This document shows, one piece after another, positions 1 to 5,839 of a DNA stretch of 5,839 nt (position 1 is the stretch's first letter; the number at the start of each line of letters is the position of its first letter). Where the stretch lies: the NCBI GenBank assembly GCA_913046275.1, contig CAJWSE010000070.1:1-5839 (forward strand), written 5' to 3'. Position numbers and translations under genes: made by a program. Origin of the DNA: an uncultured Phycisphaerae bacterium. GTDB lineage: Bacteria > Planctomycetota > Phycisphaerae > Phycisphaerales > SM1A02. The notes under the pieces are model-generated. The model did no database searches. It saw only the letters and a list, made by a program, of their open reading frames with translations, and was not told the origin of the DNA.

Positions 1-1869
1 GATGGTCGCGAATTGCATGACCCAATTATTATCCGAGATATCACTGCCAAAGATGCCAAGGGTGGCGACAAAATTGTATTTGAAATGTTGCATTACCCTG
101 AAAAAGATTATTACGGCGAAGGAGTTATTACACGGATTCTCGGTGATTCCGGTCAGCCGGATGTCGAAACACAGGCTGTCATTCTTGCGTTTGGCTTACA
201 TCAAGATTTTGATGATGAATCAAAAGAAGAAGCGAGGAGTGCTTCCTCCAGTTTTGAATTGGCGGATGATGATGAACGTGAAGACTTGACAGGTACGTTT
301 ATTTTTACAATTGATCCTACTGATGCAAGAGATTTTGATGATGCAATTAACATTGCTTATAACAGCCAAAAGGAAGAGTGGGAGCTGGGTATTCATATTG
401 CTGATGTCGCTTCCTTTGTGACTGCAGGAAGCGCGCTTGATAATGGTGCTTTTGAACGCGGTAACAGCGTATATCTTCCCCGGCAAGTCATACCAATGCT
501 TCCAGAAATCTTATCTAACGGTGTTTGTTCTTTACAGGAGGGAGTGCGGCGTTGGGCAAAATCCATATTTATCAAATTTGATAATAAGGGTAGAGTTAAG
601 GGTCATAAGCTTCGGAATACTGTTATTCAATCGCAAAAAAGATTGACCTACTTAGAGGCGCAGTCTTTAATTGATGGGGACTTAAAGGCAGCTCGAAAAC
701 ATGCAGTTACAGGCGCTAACTATTCGGAGGCGTTAATTGATTCATTAAAACTTGCAGATACTCTTGCAAAGAAATTACTTTCGCGTCGTCGTCGTGATGG
801 AATGATTGAACTTCAATTACCCGAGGTTGCATTGGAATTTGATGGCGAAGGTCGTGTTATCGATGCACATCCAGAAGATGATGCGTTTACGCATAGAATT
901 ATTGAAATGTTTATGGTTGAAGCAAATGAGGCCGTTGCAAGAACCTTTGCAGGTCTTGACATTCCACTTTTGCGTCGTGTCCACCCAGAGCCTAAGTTTG
1001 GAGATATGGCAGAACTTCGCTTATTTGCACGAAGTGTTGGCATTGGAATCCCAGAGCAGCCATCTAGGGAGGACTTACAACGTCTTTTGCGTGCAACAAA
1101 AGATAGTAACTCTTCTAGAGCAATTCATTTTGCTGTTTTGCGAACATTGTCGCAGGCAATTTATAGTCCCGCAGAAATAGGGCACTTCGCGTTAGCGAGC
1201 GAACATTACGCGCACTTTACAAGTCCGATTCGTAGATATCCAGATTTAACAGTTCATCGGGCTATTGCTGCATATCTCGATTACACTGAGAATGGCAAAA
1301 ACATAAAAGGTGGTAAGGCCAGGCGCCTGCTTGTTGACAACATACGCAATGATCATCGTGTCTTAGATGAGGGATTACTCATTGATGTTGGCGAAAGTTG
1401 TTCTTCAACAGAGAGAAATGCAGAGCAGGCAGAGCGATCGCTACGAACATTTTTAGTGATGCAATTTTTGCATGAAGAGCATCTTGGAAATAAGTTTTCT
1501 GGCATCATTACGGGCTTTTCTTCGATTGGTGTATTTGTATCTCTCGAACGTTTTCTGGTCGAGGGGTTAGCAAGATTTGATAGCATTTCTCGTTCCTCTA
1601 AGCGCAATGATCGATGGGTTCGAATGGAGGGTACAGGACGAATTGTTGCACAAAAAAGCGGGGCGGTTCTTTCTACAGGAGACAAAGTTACTGTACAAAT
1701 TGTTGCAGTTAATTTGCCTACAAGGGAGATGGAGATACAGATTGTACAAATGCCTGACAACCATATTGAGGATATTGTTGAGCCACATATTTCAAAGCAA
1801 CAAACAAAAAAACGTAGTGGTAAAAAAACGAAATCCAAAGGCAGGGGTCGAGGGCGAAAACGAAATTAA
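1..1869 (+). CDS. rnr: Ribonuclease R, 3'-5' exoribonuclease (5'-truncated by window edge)
   Basis: Frame 1 is open from the first base to TAA at 1867-1869, giving 622 residues without the N-terminus. Family knowledge: RNase II/R enzymes degrade RNA 3' to 5', and RNase R handles structured RNA such as rRNA and mRNA fragments in the cytoplasm. Residues 1 to about 60 look like the end of a cold-shock OB domain (GDKIVFEM, then GEGVITRILGD). The RNB catalytic domain spans about 95-435. Its motif TIDPTDARDFDDA supplies the four metal-binding aspartates (D105, D111, D113, D114), spaced as in E. coli RNase II D201/D207/D209/D210. YLPRQVIPMLPE (from 158) and HFTSPIRRYPDL (R411, R412) are further signatures. 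An S1 domain covers about 496-582 (FSGIITGF, VEGLARF). The last 24 residues (599-622) are a K/R-rich tail, typical of RNase R and unlike RNase II. E. coli RNase R has about 813 residues, so one or two N-terminal domains probably lie upstream. No frameshift is seen, and all catalytic residues are present. Confidence 0.96.
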   Translation, partial: DGRELHDPIIIRDITAKDAKGGDKIVFEMLHYPEKDYYGEGVITRILGDSGQPDVETQAVILAFGLHQDFDDESKEEARSASSSFELADDDEREDLTGTFIFTIDPTDARDFDDAINIAYNSQKEEWELGIHIADVASFVTAGSALDNGAFERGNSVYLPRQVIPMLPEILSNGVCSLQEGVRRWAKSIFIKFDNKGRVKGHKLRNTVIQSQKRLTYLEAQSLIDGDLKAARKHAVTGANYSEALIDSLKLADTLAKKLLSRRRRDGMIELQLPEVALEFDGEGRVIDAHPEDDAFTHRIIEMFMVEANEAVARTFAGLDIPLLRRVHPEPKFGDMAELRLFARSVGIGIPEQPSREDLQRLLRATKDSNSSRAIHFAVLRTLSQAIYSPAEIGHFALASEHYAHFTSPIRRYPDLTVHRAIAAYLDYTENGKNIKGGKARRLLVDNIRNDHRVLDEGLLIDVGESCSSTERNAEQAERSLRTFLVMQFLHEEHLGNKFSGIITGFSSIGVFVSLERFLVEGLARFDSISRSSKRNDRWVRMEGTGRIVAQKSGAVLSTGDKVTVQIVAVNLPTREMEIQIVQMPDNHIEDIVEPHISKQQTKKRSGKKTKSKGRGRGRKRN

Positions 1870-1894
1870 GTTTTATTATGTTTTGAACAAGTTT

Positions 1895-1898
1895 GGAG
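1895..1898 (+). promoter_or_regulatory. Shine-Dalgarno site of acs
   Basis: GGAG lies 7 nt before the ATG at 1906 and fixes that codon as the acs start. The rnr-acs gap is only 36 nt, with no hairpin plus T-tract and no convincing promoter. This favours read-through from rnr into acs. Confidence 0.8.
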
Positions 1899-1905
1899 AT
1901 TTACT

Positions 1906-3882
1906 ATGAATGACACGAGTAAGATTGAATCAATTCTTCATGAAGATCGAATATTTCTTCCACCACCAGACTTTGATGTCAGAATTGGTGGTTCATATGT
2001 CAATTCGATGGATGAATATAGAGACTTGTATGCTCAGTCAATCAAAGACCCCGATGGTTTTTGGGGTGACGTTGCAGGGGAGCTAGAGTGGTTTCAAGAG
2101 TGGGACTCTGTCCAGTCTGGCGCATTTCCTGATGTTCGATGGTTTGATGGAGGCAAAACAAACATTTGCCATAATTGTATTGATCGCCAAATTAATATGG
2201 GGCACGGTGATTCTACGGCCATCATTTGGGAAGGAGAGCCATACAACGATGTGCCAGAAATTCGTACTCTTTCATACAAGGACTTGCATGCAGAAGTCTG
2301 CCGATTTGCAAATGCACTAAAAGCACAGGGAGTACAAAAAGGCGATGTTGTAACTATTTACATGGGCATGGTTCCTGAACTCGCCATAGCAACACTTGCC
2401 TGCGCGCGCATTGGTGCACCTCACTCTGTCATTTTTGGAGGTTTTTCTTCACAAGCCATTGCAGATCGTGTTGAAGATGCAAAAAGTAAAATTGTAATTA
2501 CATGTGATGGTTCATGGCGCAGAGGTAAAATTGTGCCATTGAAGGATAATGTTGACGCAGCGACAGAATTAACAAGCTATATCAAAAAAGTTATCGTATT
2601 GAAGCGATGCGACAATAAAGTGTCATGGGTAGAAGGCCGCGATATGTGGTGGTCATCAGTATGTAAAGCTCAAGAAGAAGATTGTCCATGCGAAGAGATG
2701 AATGCTGAAGATATGCTTTTTTTGTTGTATACATCTGGATCAACAGGAAAGCCAAAAGGCATTATTCACACAACAGGTGGATATATGGTCTACACCTACT
2801 TAACAAGTAAATTTGTTTTTAATTTAAAACCAGATATAGAACAGGTCTATTGGTGCACAGCGGATATAGGTTGGATTACTGGTCACAGTTACATTATCTA
2901 TGGCATGTTGCCAAATCGAGTTCCAACAATTATGTACGAGGGAGCTCCGAACTTTCCAGATAGCGATCGATTTTGGGATATTGTTGAGCGACATAAGGTC
3001 ACACAATTCTATACGGCACCAACGGCGATTCGTGCATTTATGAAATGGGGGGATGAGCATCCATCAAAGCACGACCTTTCTTCATTGAAGGTTCTTGGCA
3101 CTGTTGGTGAGCCTATAAATCCTGAGGCCTGGATGTGGTATAAAGAAGTGATTGGCGGAAATAATTGTCCTATTGTTGATACATGGTGGCAAACAGAAAC
3201 TGGGGGGCATATGCTTACTCCAATTCCAGGAGCCACACCAACAATTCCAGGTTCTTGTACGCAGCCTTTCTTCGGTATTGATGCAGCAGTGGTTGATGAA
3301 GATGGCCGTGAAGTAGAAGAGAATTCAGGCGGTCTTCTTGTCATTCGAAGCCCATGGCCTTCAGCACTGCGAGGAATCTATGGTGATAGAGAACGTTTTA
3401 TAGACACTTATTTTTCACGCGTAGATGGCATGTACCTGGCAGGAGATAGTGCCCGTCGGGATGAAAACGGCAACTTTTGGATTATGGGCCGTATTGATGA
3501 TGTCATAAATGTTTCAGGGCATCGACTTGGAACAATGGAAATAGAATCTGCATTAGTAAGCCACGAATCAGTGGTTGAAGCAGCAGTCGTTGGTGTTCCG
3601 CATGATATTAAGGGCACAGGCATAGCAGCATTTTGCACATTAGGTTCAGGTTTTAAGCCATCAGAGGAATTAAAGAATTCACTTCAAGATCATGTTAGTT
3701 CGGAAATAGGGGCAATTGCAAAACCAGATTTATTGAAATTTACCGATGCGCTGCCAAAGACTAGATCTGGAAAAATTATGCGTCGTCTGCTACGTGATGT
3801 TGCTGCAGGTACAGATTCCGAGCAGGATGTCACCACACTTGAAGATTTTACTGTTCTAGCCAAGTTACGCTCTGAGGATTAA
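1906..3882 (+). CDS. acs: Acetyl-CoA synthetase (AMP-forming acetate-CoA ligase)
   Basis: This complete 658-residue protein is close to the usual length of about 650 for bacterial Acs. Family knowledge: it converts acetate, ATP and CoA to acetyl-CoA, AMP and PPi through acetyl-AMP in the cytoplasm, and serves acetate scavenging. An Acs-type N-terminal segment occupies about 37-95 (EYRDLYAQS, DPDGFW). The adenylate-forming core follows, with the phosphate-binding motif YTSGSTGKPKG at 275-285. DTWWQTETGG is the acetate and adenylate site; W428 matches the Trp (W414 in Salmonella Acs) that restricts the pocket to acetate, which favours Acs over propionyl- or longer acyl-CoA synthetases. YLAGDSARRD is at 510-519. 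GRIDDVINVSGHR holds the domain-rotation hinge D531 and R540. PKTRSGKIMRR supplies the catalytic lysine K623, the residue controlled by reversible acetylation in Salmonella and many other bacteria, so the same control is plausible here. No acetyltransferase or deacetylase gene is visible nearby. The gene starts 36 nt after rnr, probably in the same transcript. Confidence 0.97.
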   Translation: MNDTSKIESILHEDRIFLPPPDFDVRIGGSYVNSMDEYRDLYAQSIKDPDGFWGDVAGELEWFQEWDSVQSGAFPDVRWFDGGKTNICHNCIDRQINMGHGDSTAIIWEGEPYNDVPEIRTLSYKDLHAEVCRFANALKAQGVQKGDVVTIYMGMVPELAIATLACARIGAPHSVIFGGFSSQAIADRVEDAKSKIVITCDGSWRRGKIVPLKDNVDAATELTSYIKKVIVLKRCDNKVSWVEGRDMWWSSVCKAQEEDCPCEEMNAEDMLFLLYTSGSTGKPKGIIHTTGGYMVYTYLTSKFVFNLKPDIEQVYWCTADIGWITGHSYIIYGMLPNRVPTIMYEGAPNFPDSDRFWDIVERHKVTQFYTAPTAIRAFMKWGDEHPSKHDLSSLKVLGTVGEPINPEAWMWYKEVIGGNNCPIVDTWWQTETGGHMLTPIPGATPTIPGSCTQPFFGIDAAVVDEDGREVEENSGGLLVIRSPWPSALRGIYGDRERFIDTYFSRVDGMYLAGDSARRDENGNFWIMGRIDDVINVSGHRLGTMEIESALVSHESVVEAAVVGVPHDIKGTGIAAFCTLGSGFKPSEELKNSLQDHVSSEIGAIAKPDLLKFTDALPKTRSGKIMRRLLRDVAAGTDSEQDVTTLEDFTVLAKLRSED

Positions 3883-3932
3883 ATCAATTCGAGTAATCTT
3901 TGTGGCTTCATTCTGAATTGCTCTGTGCTCGA

Positions 3933-3938
3933 TATACT
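3933..3938 (+). promoter_or_regulatory. Candidate -10 box (TATACT) upstream of purE
   Basis: TATACT matches the sigma70-type -10 consensus TATAAT at 5 of 6 positions. It ends 7 nt before the ATG at 3946, so transcription would begin at or next to the start codon. The only -35-like hexamer at a suitable distance, TTCTGA at 3911-3916 (16-nt spacer), is poor. No extended -10 TG is in the right place. A single hexamer in A/T-leaning DNA can arise by chance, so this is a candidate only. Confidence 0.4.
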
Positions 3939-3945
3939 ATTGAGC

Positions 3946-4443
3946 ATGTCAAATTACACAACTGTTAAAGATGCAAAAGTCGGAATTTTGATGGGCAGCG
4001 CTTCAGACTGGCCAACTATGAAGCGAACAAGTGATACGCTGAAATTATTCGGTGTTGCTCACGAATGCAATGCACTTTCTGCACATAGAAATGCTGATTT
4101 AGTTCGTGAATATCTTGCAGTAGCTGAATCGAGAGGCGTAGAGTTATTTATTTGTGCTGCTGGTGGTGCAGCTCATCTTGCTGGTGTTGTAGCCGCGCAT
4201 ACGGAAAAACCAGTATTGGGTTGCCCTATGCAAGCGTGGTCACTGGACGGCATGGATTCCCTTCTTTCAACGGTACAGATGCCAAAGGGTATTCCAGTTG
4301 CAACATTTGCAATCGGAGGTGCTGGAGCGACGAATGCGGCGTTGTTTGCCGTTCAAATGCTCTCTATGGCCGATTCTGAACTTTTAGAACGCTTTCATGC
4401 CTTTAGGGAAGAGCAGTCTACTAAGACAACTCTGCTTGAATAG
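3946..4443 (+). CDS. purE: N5-carboxyaminoimidazole ribonucleotide mutase, class I PurE
   Basis: The 165-residue product has the normal PurE length. Family knowledge: class I PurE moves the carboxylate of N5-CAIR, made by PurK, to C4 to give CAIR in de novo purine synthesis, and works as a cytoplasmic octamer. MGSASDWPTM (16-25) carries the SDW signature of class I; class II AIR carboxylases differ here. SAHR holds H47, equivalent to catalytic His45 of E. coli PurE. GGAAHLAG (73-80) and DSLLSTVQMPKGIPVATFAIG (from 104) form the rest of the nucleotide site. Several loop residues depart from the usual pattern: N49-A50 after SAHR where TP is common, A79 in HLAG instead of HLPG, and CPMQAW instead of a VPVQS-like segment. 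I chose ATG 3946. In-frame GTG 3925 and TTG 3940 would add 7 or 2 residues, but neither they nor the ATG has a Shine-Dalgarno site, and the ATG fits the family N-terminus. No purK gene is adjacent in this window. Confidence 0.95.
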   Translation: MSNYTTVKDAKVGILMGSASDWPTMKRTSDTLKLFGVAHECNALSAHRNADLVREYLAVAESRGVELFICAAGGAAHLAGVVAAHTEKPVLGCPMQAWSLDGMDSLLSTVQMPKGIPVATFAIGGAGATNAALFAVQMLSMADSELLERFHAFREEQSTKTTLLE

Positions 4444-4471
4444 TTTATTTTTCTATTGCTTTTTCAACGTC

Positions 4472-4496
4472 CGAGAACCACAATAATGGGTTCTTG
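4472..4496 (+). terminator. Weak hairpin after purE, possible terminator
   Basis: AGAACC (4474-4479) and GGTTCT (4489-4494) form a 6-bp stem around a 9-nt loop. A G-T wobble and a C-G pair extend it to 8 positions. It begins about 30 nt after the purE stop, where a terminator would be expected. The following bases (TGATTGCG) are not a T-tract, so intrinsic termination would be inefficient at best. It may be chance or only a 3'-end stabilising stem. Confidence 0.25.
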
Positions 4497-4572
4497 ATTG
4501 CGTTCTGTATTGCCATGCTACGTTGCATGCCGATTCAGCAGAAATAGATAGGAATCTTGACGAACAAATGCC

Positions 4573-4590
4573 CCATACCAGCGCGTATGG
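4573..4590 (+). repeat. Perfect 6-bp inverted repeat in the leader of the metalloprotease gene
   Basis: CCATAC (4573-4578) and GTATGG (4585-4590) pair perfectly around the 6-nt loop CAGCGC. The hairpin ends 14 nt before the GGAG ribosome binding site. If transcribed, it could form a small leader stem next to the translation start; as DNA it could be a short operator. No T-tract follows, so it is not a terminator. Six base pairs can occur by chance. Confidence 0.3.
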
Positions 4591-4604
4591 AGAGAAGAAA
4601 TATT

Positions 4605-4608
4605 GGAG
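4605..4608 (+). promoter_or_regulatory. Shine-Dalgarno site of the metalloprotease gene
   Basis: GGAG lies 7 nt before ATG 4616, the same arrangement as for acs. It decides the start. In-frame ATG 4568 would add 16 residues ahead of the signal peptide; its nearest purine-rich stretch (AGGA, 4550-4553) is 14 nt away. In-frame ATG 4625 is three codons inside and would remove the N-terminal Arg. Confidence 0.75.
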
Positions 4609-4615
4609 CAAATTT

Positions 4616-5839
4616 ATGCGATTAATGACAAAAATTATCTTAGCTGTAGGGCTAGTTGCAACTTTAGCGGTATCTGCATTTGCTAAGCCAAAAAACTTTG
4701 ATGAAGTCAATGATGGATACACAAAAGTCGTTTCAACGATTGATGGTTCAAATCCATTATTTGGACTTTGGAAAAATGATAAGGAGCAGCAGCTCTTAGT
4801 CGAATTGCCACGAGGATGGGATCGCAAAAAATTCTTTATCGCTGTGACACCAACAGCAGGTGTTCGCTTTGTAGGTCTGCAAGGAAATGAAGCATATGTA
4901 TATCTTCGTAAATATCGAGATCGAATTGCATTTATTGCACCAGAAACATCAGTTCGTTCATCTGGCGATAAAGCATCTCAAGATGGTGTAGATGCATCGT
5001 TTACAGATACTGTACTTTTTGATGTTCCAATTGTTGCAAATGGACCAAGTGGCCAGCCCGTTATTGACTTAGACAGCCTTCTGGTTGGCCAGGCATCAAA
5101 AGTTGCTGGTTCAGTCGGTAGTGGTGCTAATAGCAAGTTATCTACAATCTTAAAAGCAAAATCTTTCCCAAAGAATCTTGAGGTTGCTTTTGAAATGCCT
5201 ACGTCAGGTGGAAAATTCAAAAAAATTCACTATTCAATTAGTGAAGTTCCAGAACGGAGCAGTTATAAACCACGCAAAGCAGATGAACGTGTCGGTTACT
5301 TTGCCACAAATTACCGGGACCTTGGTCAATACCATGATGAAGACAAATGGATTCATTACATCAACCGGTGGGATTTACAAAAGCAGGACCCAAAACTTTC
5401 GCTGAGCCCACCTAAAAAGCCTATTGTTTTTTACATAGAGCACACTGTTCCCGTTCGTTATCGACGCTGGGTTCGAGATGGTGTTGTATATTGGAATGAC
5501 GCCTTTCGTAAAATAGGCATTGATAATGCCATCGAAGTCTATTACCAAGATGCTACGACAGGTGCGCATATGGACAAAGACCCGGAGGATGTTCGTTATA
5601 ACTTTTTACGTTGGCTGCATAACGATGTTGCCACAGCAATTGGGCCATCCCGAGCACATCCACTGACTGGTGAAATTCTTGATGCAGATATTGTTCTCAC
5701 TGATGGTTGGATTAGAGCATTTTGGCGTTGGTATAACCAAACACCACTGTCAACTGAAGCAATGAGTTCATTTACACCAGAAGATTTGCAATGGCTCGAA
5801 GAGAATCCAACTTGGGATCCTCGAATAAGATTAGCAAGT
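4616..5839 (+). CDS. Exported zinc-dependent metalloprotease, DUF5117/met-zincin family (3'-truncated)
   Basis: The frame is open for 408 codons to the window end with no stop. The N-terminus is a clear Sec signal peptide: basic start MRLMTK, a hydrophobic core to about residue 20, and an AFA signal peptidase site with likely cleavage after A23. There is no lipobox cysteine, so the mature protein should be periplasmic or secreted. The following sequence resembles the non-catalytic N-terminal part of DUF5117/DUF5118 plus DUF4953 (met-zincin) proteins: a beta-rich region with LLVELPRGWDRKKFFI and AYVYLRKYRDRIAFI, then DERVGYFATNYRD (from 223), KKPIVFYIEHTVP (267-279), GVVYWNDAFRKIGIDNAIEV (from 289) and DPEDVRYNFLRWL (from 322). 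GPSRAHPLTGEILDADIVL (343 on) leads into the protease region. Full-length relatives are about 800-900 residues, so roughly half is missing. The zinc-binding HExxH motif is not in this window, so activity cannot be judged. Substrates are unknown. The family call comes from recognising motifs, without a search. Confidence 0.82.
   Translation, partial: MRLMTKIILAVGLVATLAVSAFAKPKNFDEVNDGYTKVVSTIDGSNPLFGLWKNDKEQQLLVELPRGWDRKKFFIAVTPTAGVRFVGLQGNEAYVYLRKYRDRIAFIAPETSVRSSGDKASQDGVDASFTDTVLFDVPIVANGPSGQPVIDLDSLLVGQASKVAGSVGSGANSKLSTILKAKSFPKNLEVAFEMPTSGGKFKKIHYSISEVPERSSYKPRKADERVGYFATNYRDLGQYHDEDKWIHYINRWDLQKQDPKLSLSPPKKPIVFYIEHTVPVRYRRWVRDGVVYWNDAFRKIGIDNAIEVYYQDATTGAHMDKDPEDVRYNFLRWLHNDVATAIGPSRAHPLTGEILDADIVLTDGWIRAFWRWYNQTPLSTEAMSSFTPEDLQWLEENPTWDPRIRLAS

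Noticed and set aside
1353..1838. Long minus-strand open frame (161 codons) opposite the end of rnr
   Set aside because: It lies wholly antisense to the conserved S1 domain and basic tail of RNase R. It is rich in Cys, Ser and Arg as expected from reverse-complemented codons, and shows no recognisable domain.
3875..3900. Hairpin AGGATTA/TAATCTT overlapping the acs stop, as a terminator
   Set aside because: The stem is A/T-rich with a G-T pair and a 12-nt loop, and no T-run follows (TGTGGC). It is too weak to call.
4152..4379. Plus-strand frame-3 open frame within purE, rich in Cys and Trp
   Set aside because: It is an out-of-frame shadow of the Gly/Ala-rich PurE core (GCT/GGT codons read as TGC/TGG). 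PurE is intact in its own frame.
4412..4452. AGCAG/CTGCT stem at the end of purE followed by T-rich sequence, as a terminator
   Set aside because: The stem is only 5 bp with a 15-nt loop, and the T-rich stretch starts several bases after the stem, interrupted by the stop codon. This is not the normal intrinsic terminator layout.
4568..4615. Earlier in-frame ATG (4568) as the protease start
   Set aside because: It would put 16 polar residues before a well-formed signal peptide and lacks a properly spaced Shine-Dalgarno site, whereas ATG 4616 has GGAG at 7 nt.
4453..4827. Minus-strand open frame (124 codons) across the purE-protease gap
   Set aside because: Half of it is antisense to the signal peptide and start of the protease gene. 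The translation has no domain, no sensible start context and an irregular Cys/Ser/Arg-rich composition.
1..5839. A novel multi-gene defence, mobile or biosynthetic system
   Set aside because: All four genes belong to recognised families, with housekeeping or common exported functions. No insertion sequence, direct repeat array, retroelement or composition break was seen.

Overview
The window is ordinary bacterial chromosome. It carries four protein-coding genes, all on the plus strand and closely spaced. In order they are the 3' part of a ribonuclease R gene (1-1869), a complete acetyl-CoA synthetase gene acs (1906-3882), a complete purE gene (3946-4443), and the 5' part of a gene for an exported metalloprotease of the DUF5117/met-zincin type (4616-5839, running off the end). 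I see no RNA genes, insertion sequences, CRISPR arrays, phage genes or minus-strand genes. Other open frames overlap these genes out of frame and resemble no protein.

Organism: the DNA leans A/T, with many A/T third positions. Two genes have the same GGAG Shine-Dalgarno core, 7 nt before ATG. The combination of RNase R, Acs, class I PurE and a large exported DUF5117-type zinc protease would fit a Gram-negative-type bacterium, perhaps a low-GC planctomycete (Phycisphaerae-like) from an environmental genome. The DUF5117 family also occurs in Bacteroidota and Proteobacteria, so this placement is a weak inference from family distribution and general protein style.

Layout: the rnr-acs gap is 36 nt and holds only the acs ribosome binding site, so the two genes are probably co-transcribed. 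The acs-purE gap is 63 nt. It lacks a Shine-Dalgarno sequence for purE but has a TATACT box 7 nt before the purE ATG, which suggests a separate, possibly leaderless, purE transcript. The 172-nt purE-metalloprotease gap holds small inverted repeats, a weak terminator candidate and a good ribosome binding site, so the protease gene probably forms its own unit.

The genes do not form one pathway. They cover RNA turnover (RNase R), acetate activation to acetyl-CoA (Acs), an early step of purine synthesis (PurE) and extracytoplasmic protein processing (the metalloprotease). I found no evidence of a new multi-gene system. The most useful leads are the possible leaderless start and unusual active-site-loop residues of PurE, and the structured leader of the protease gene.
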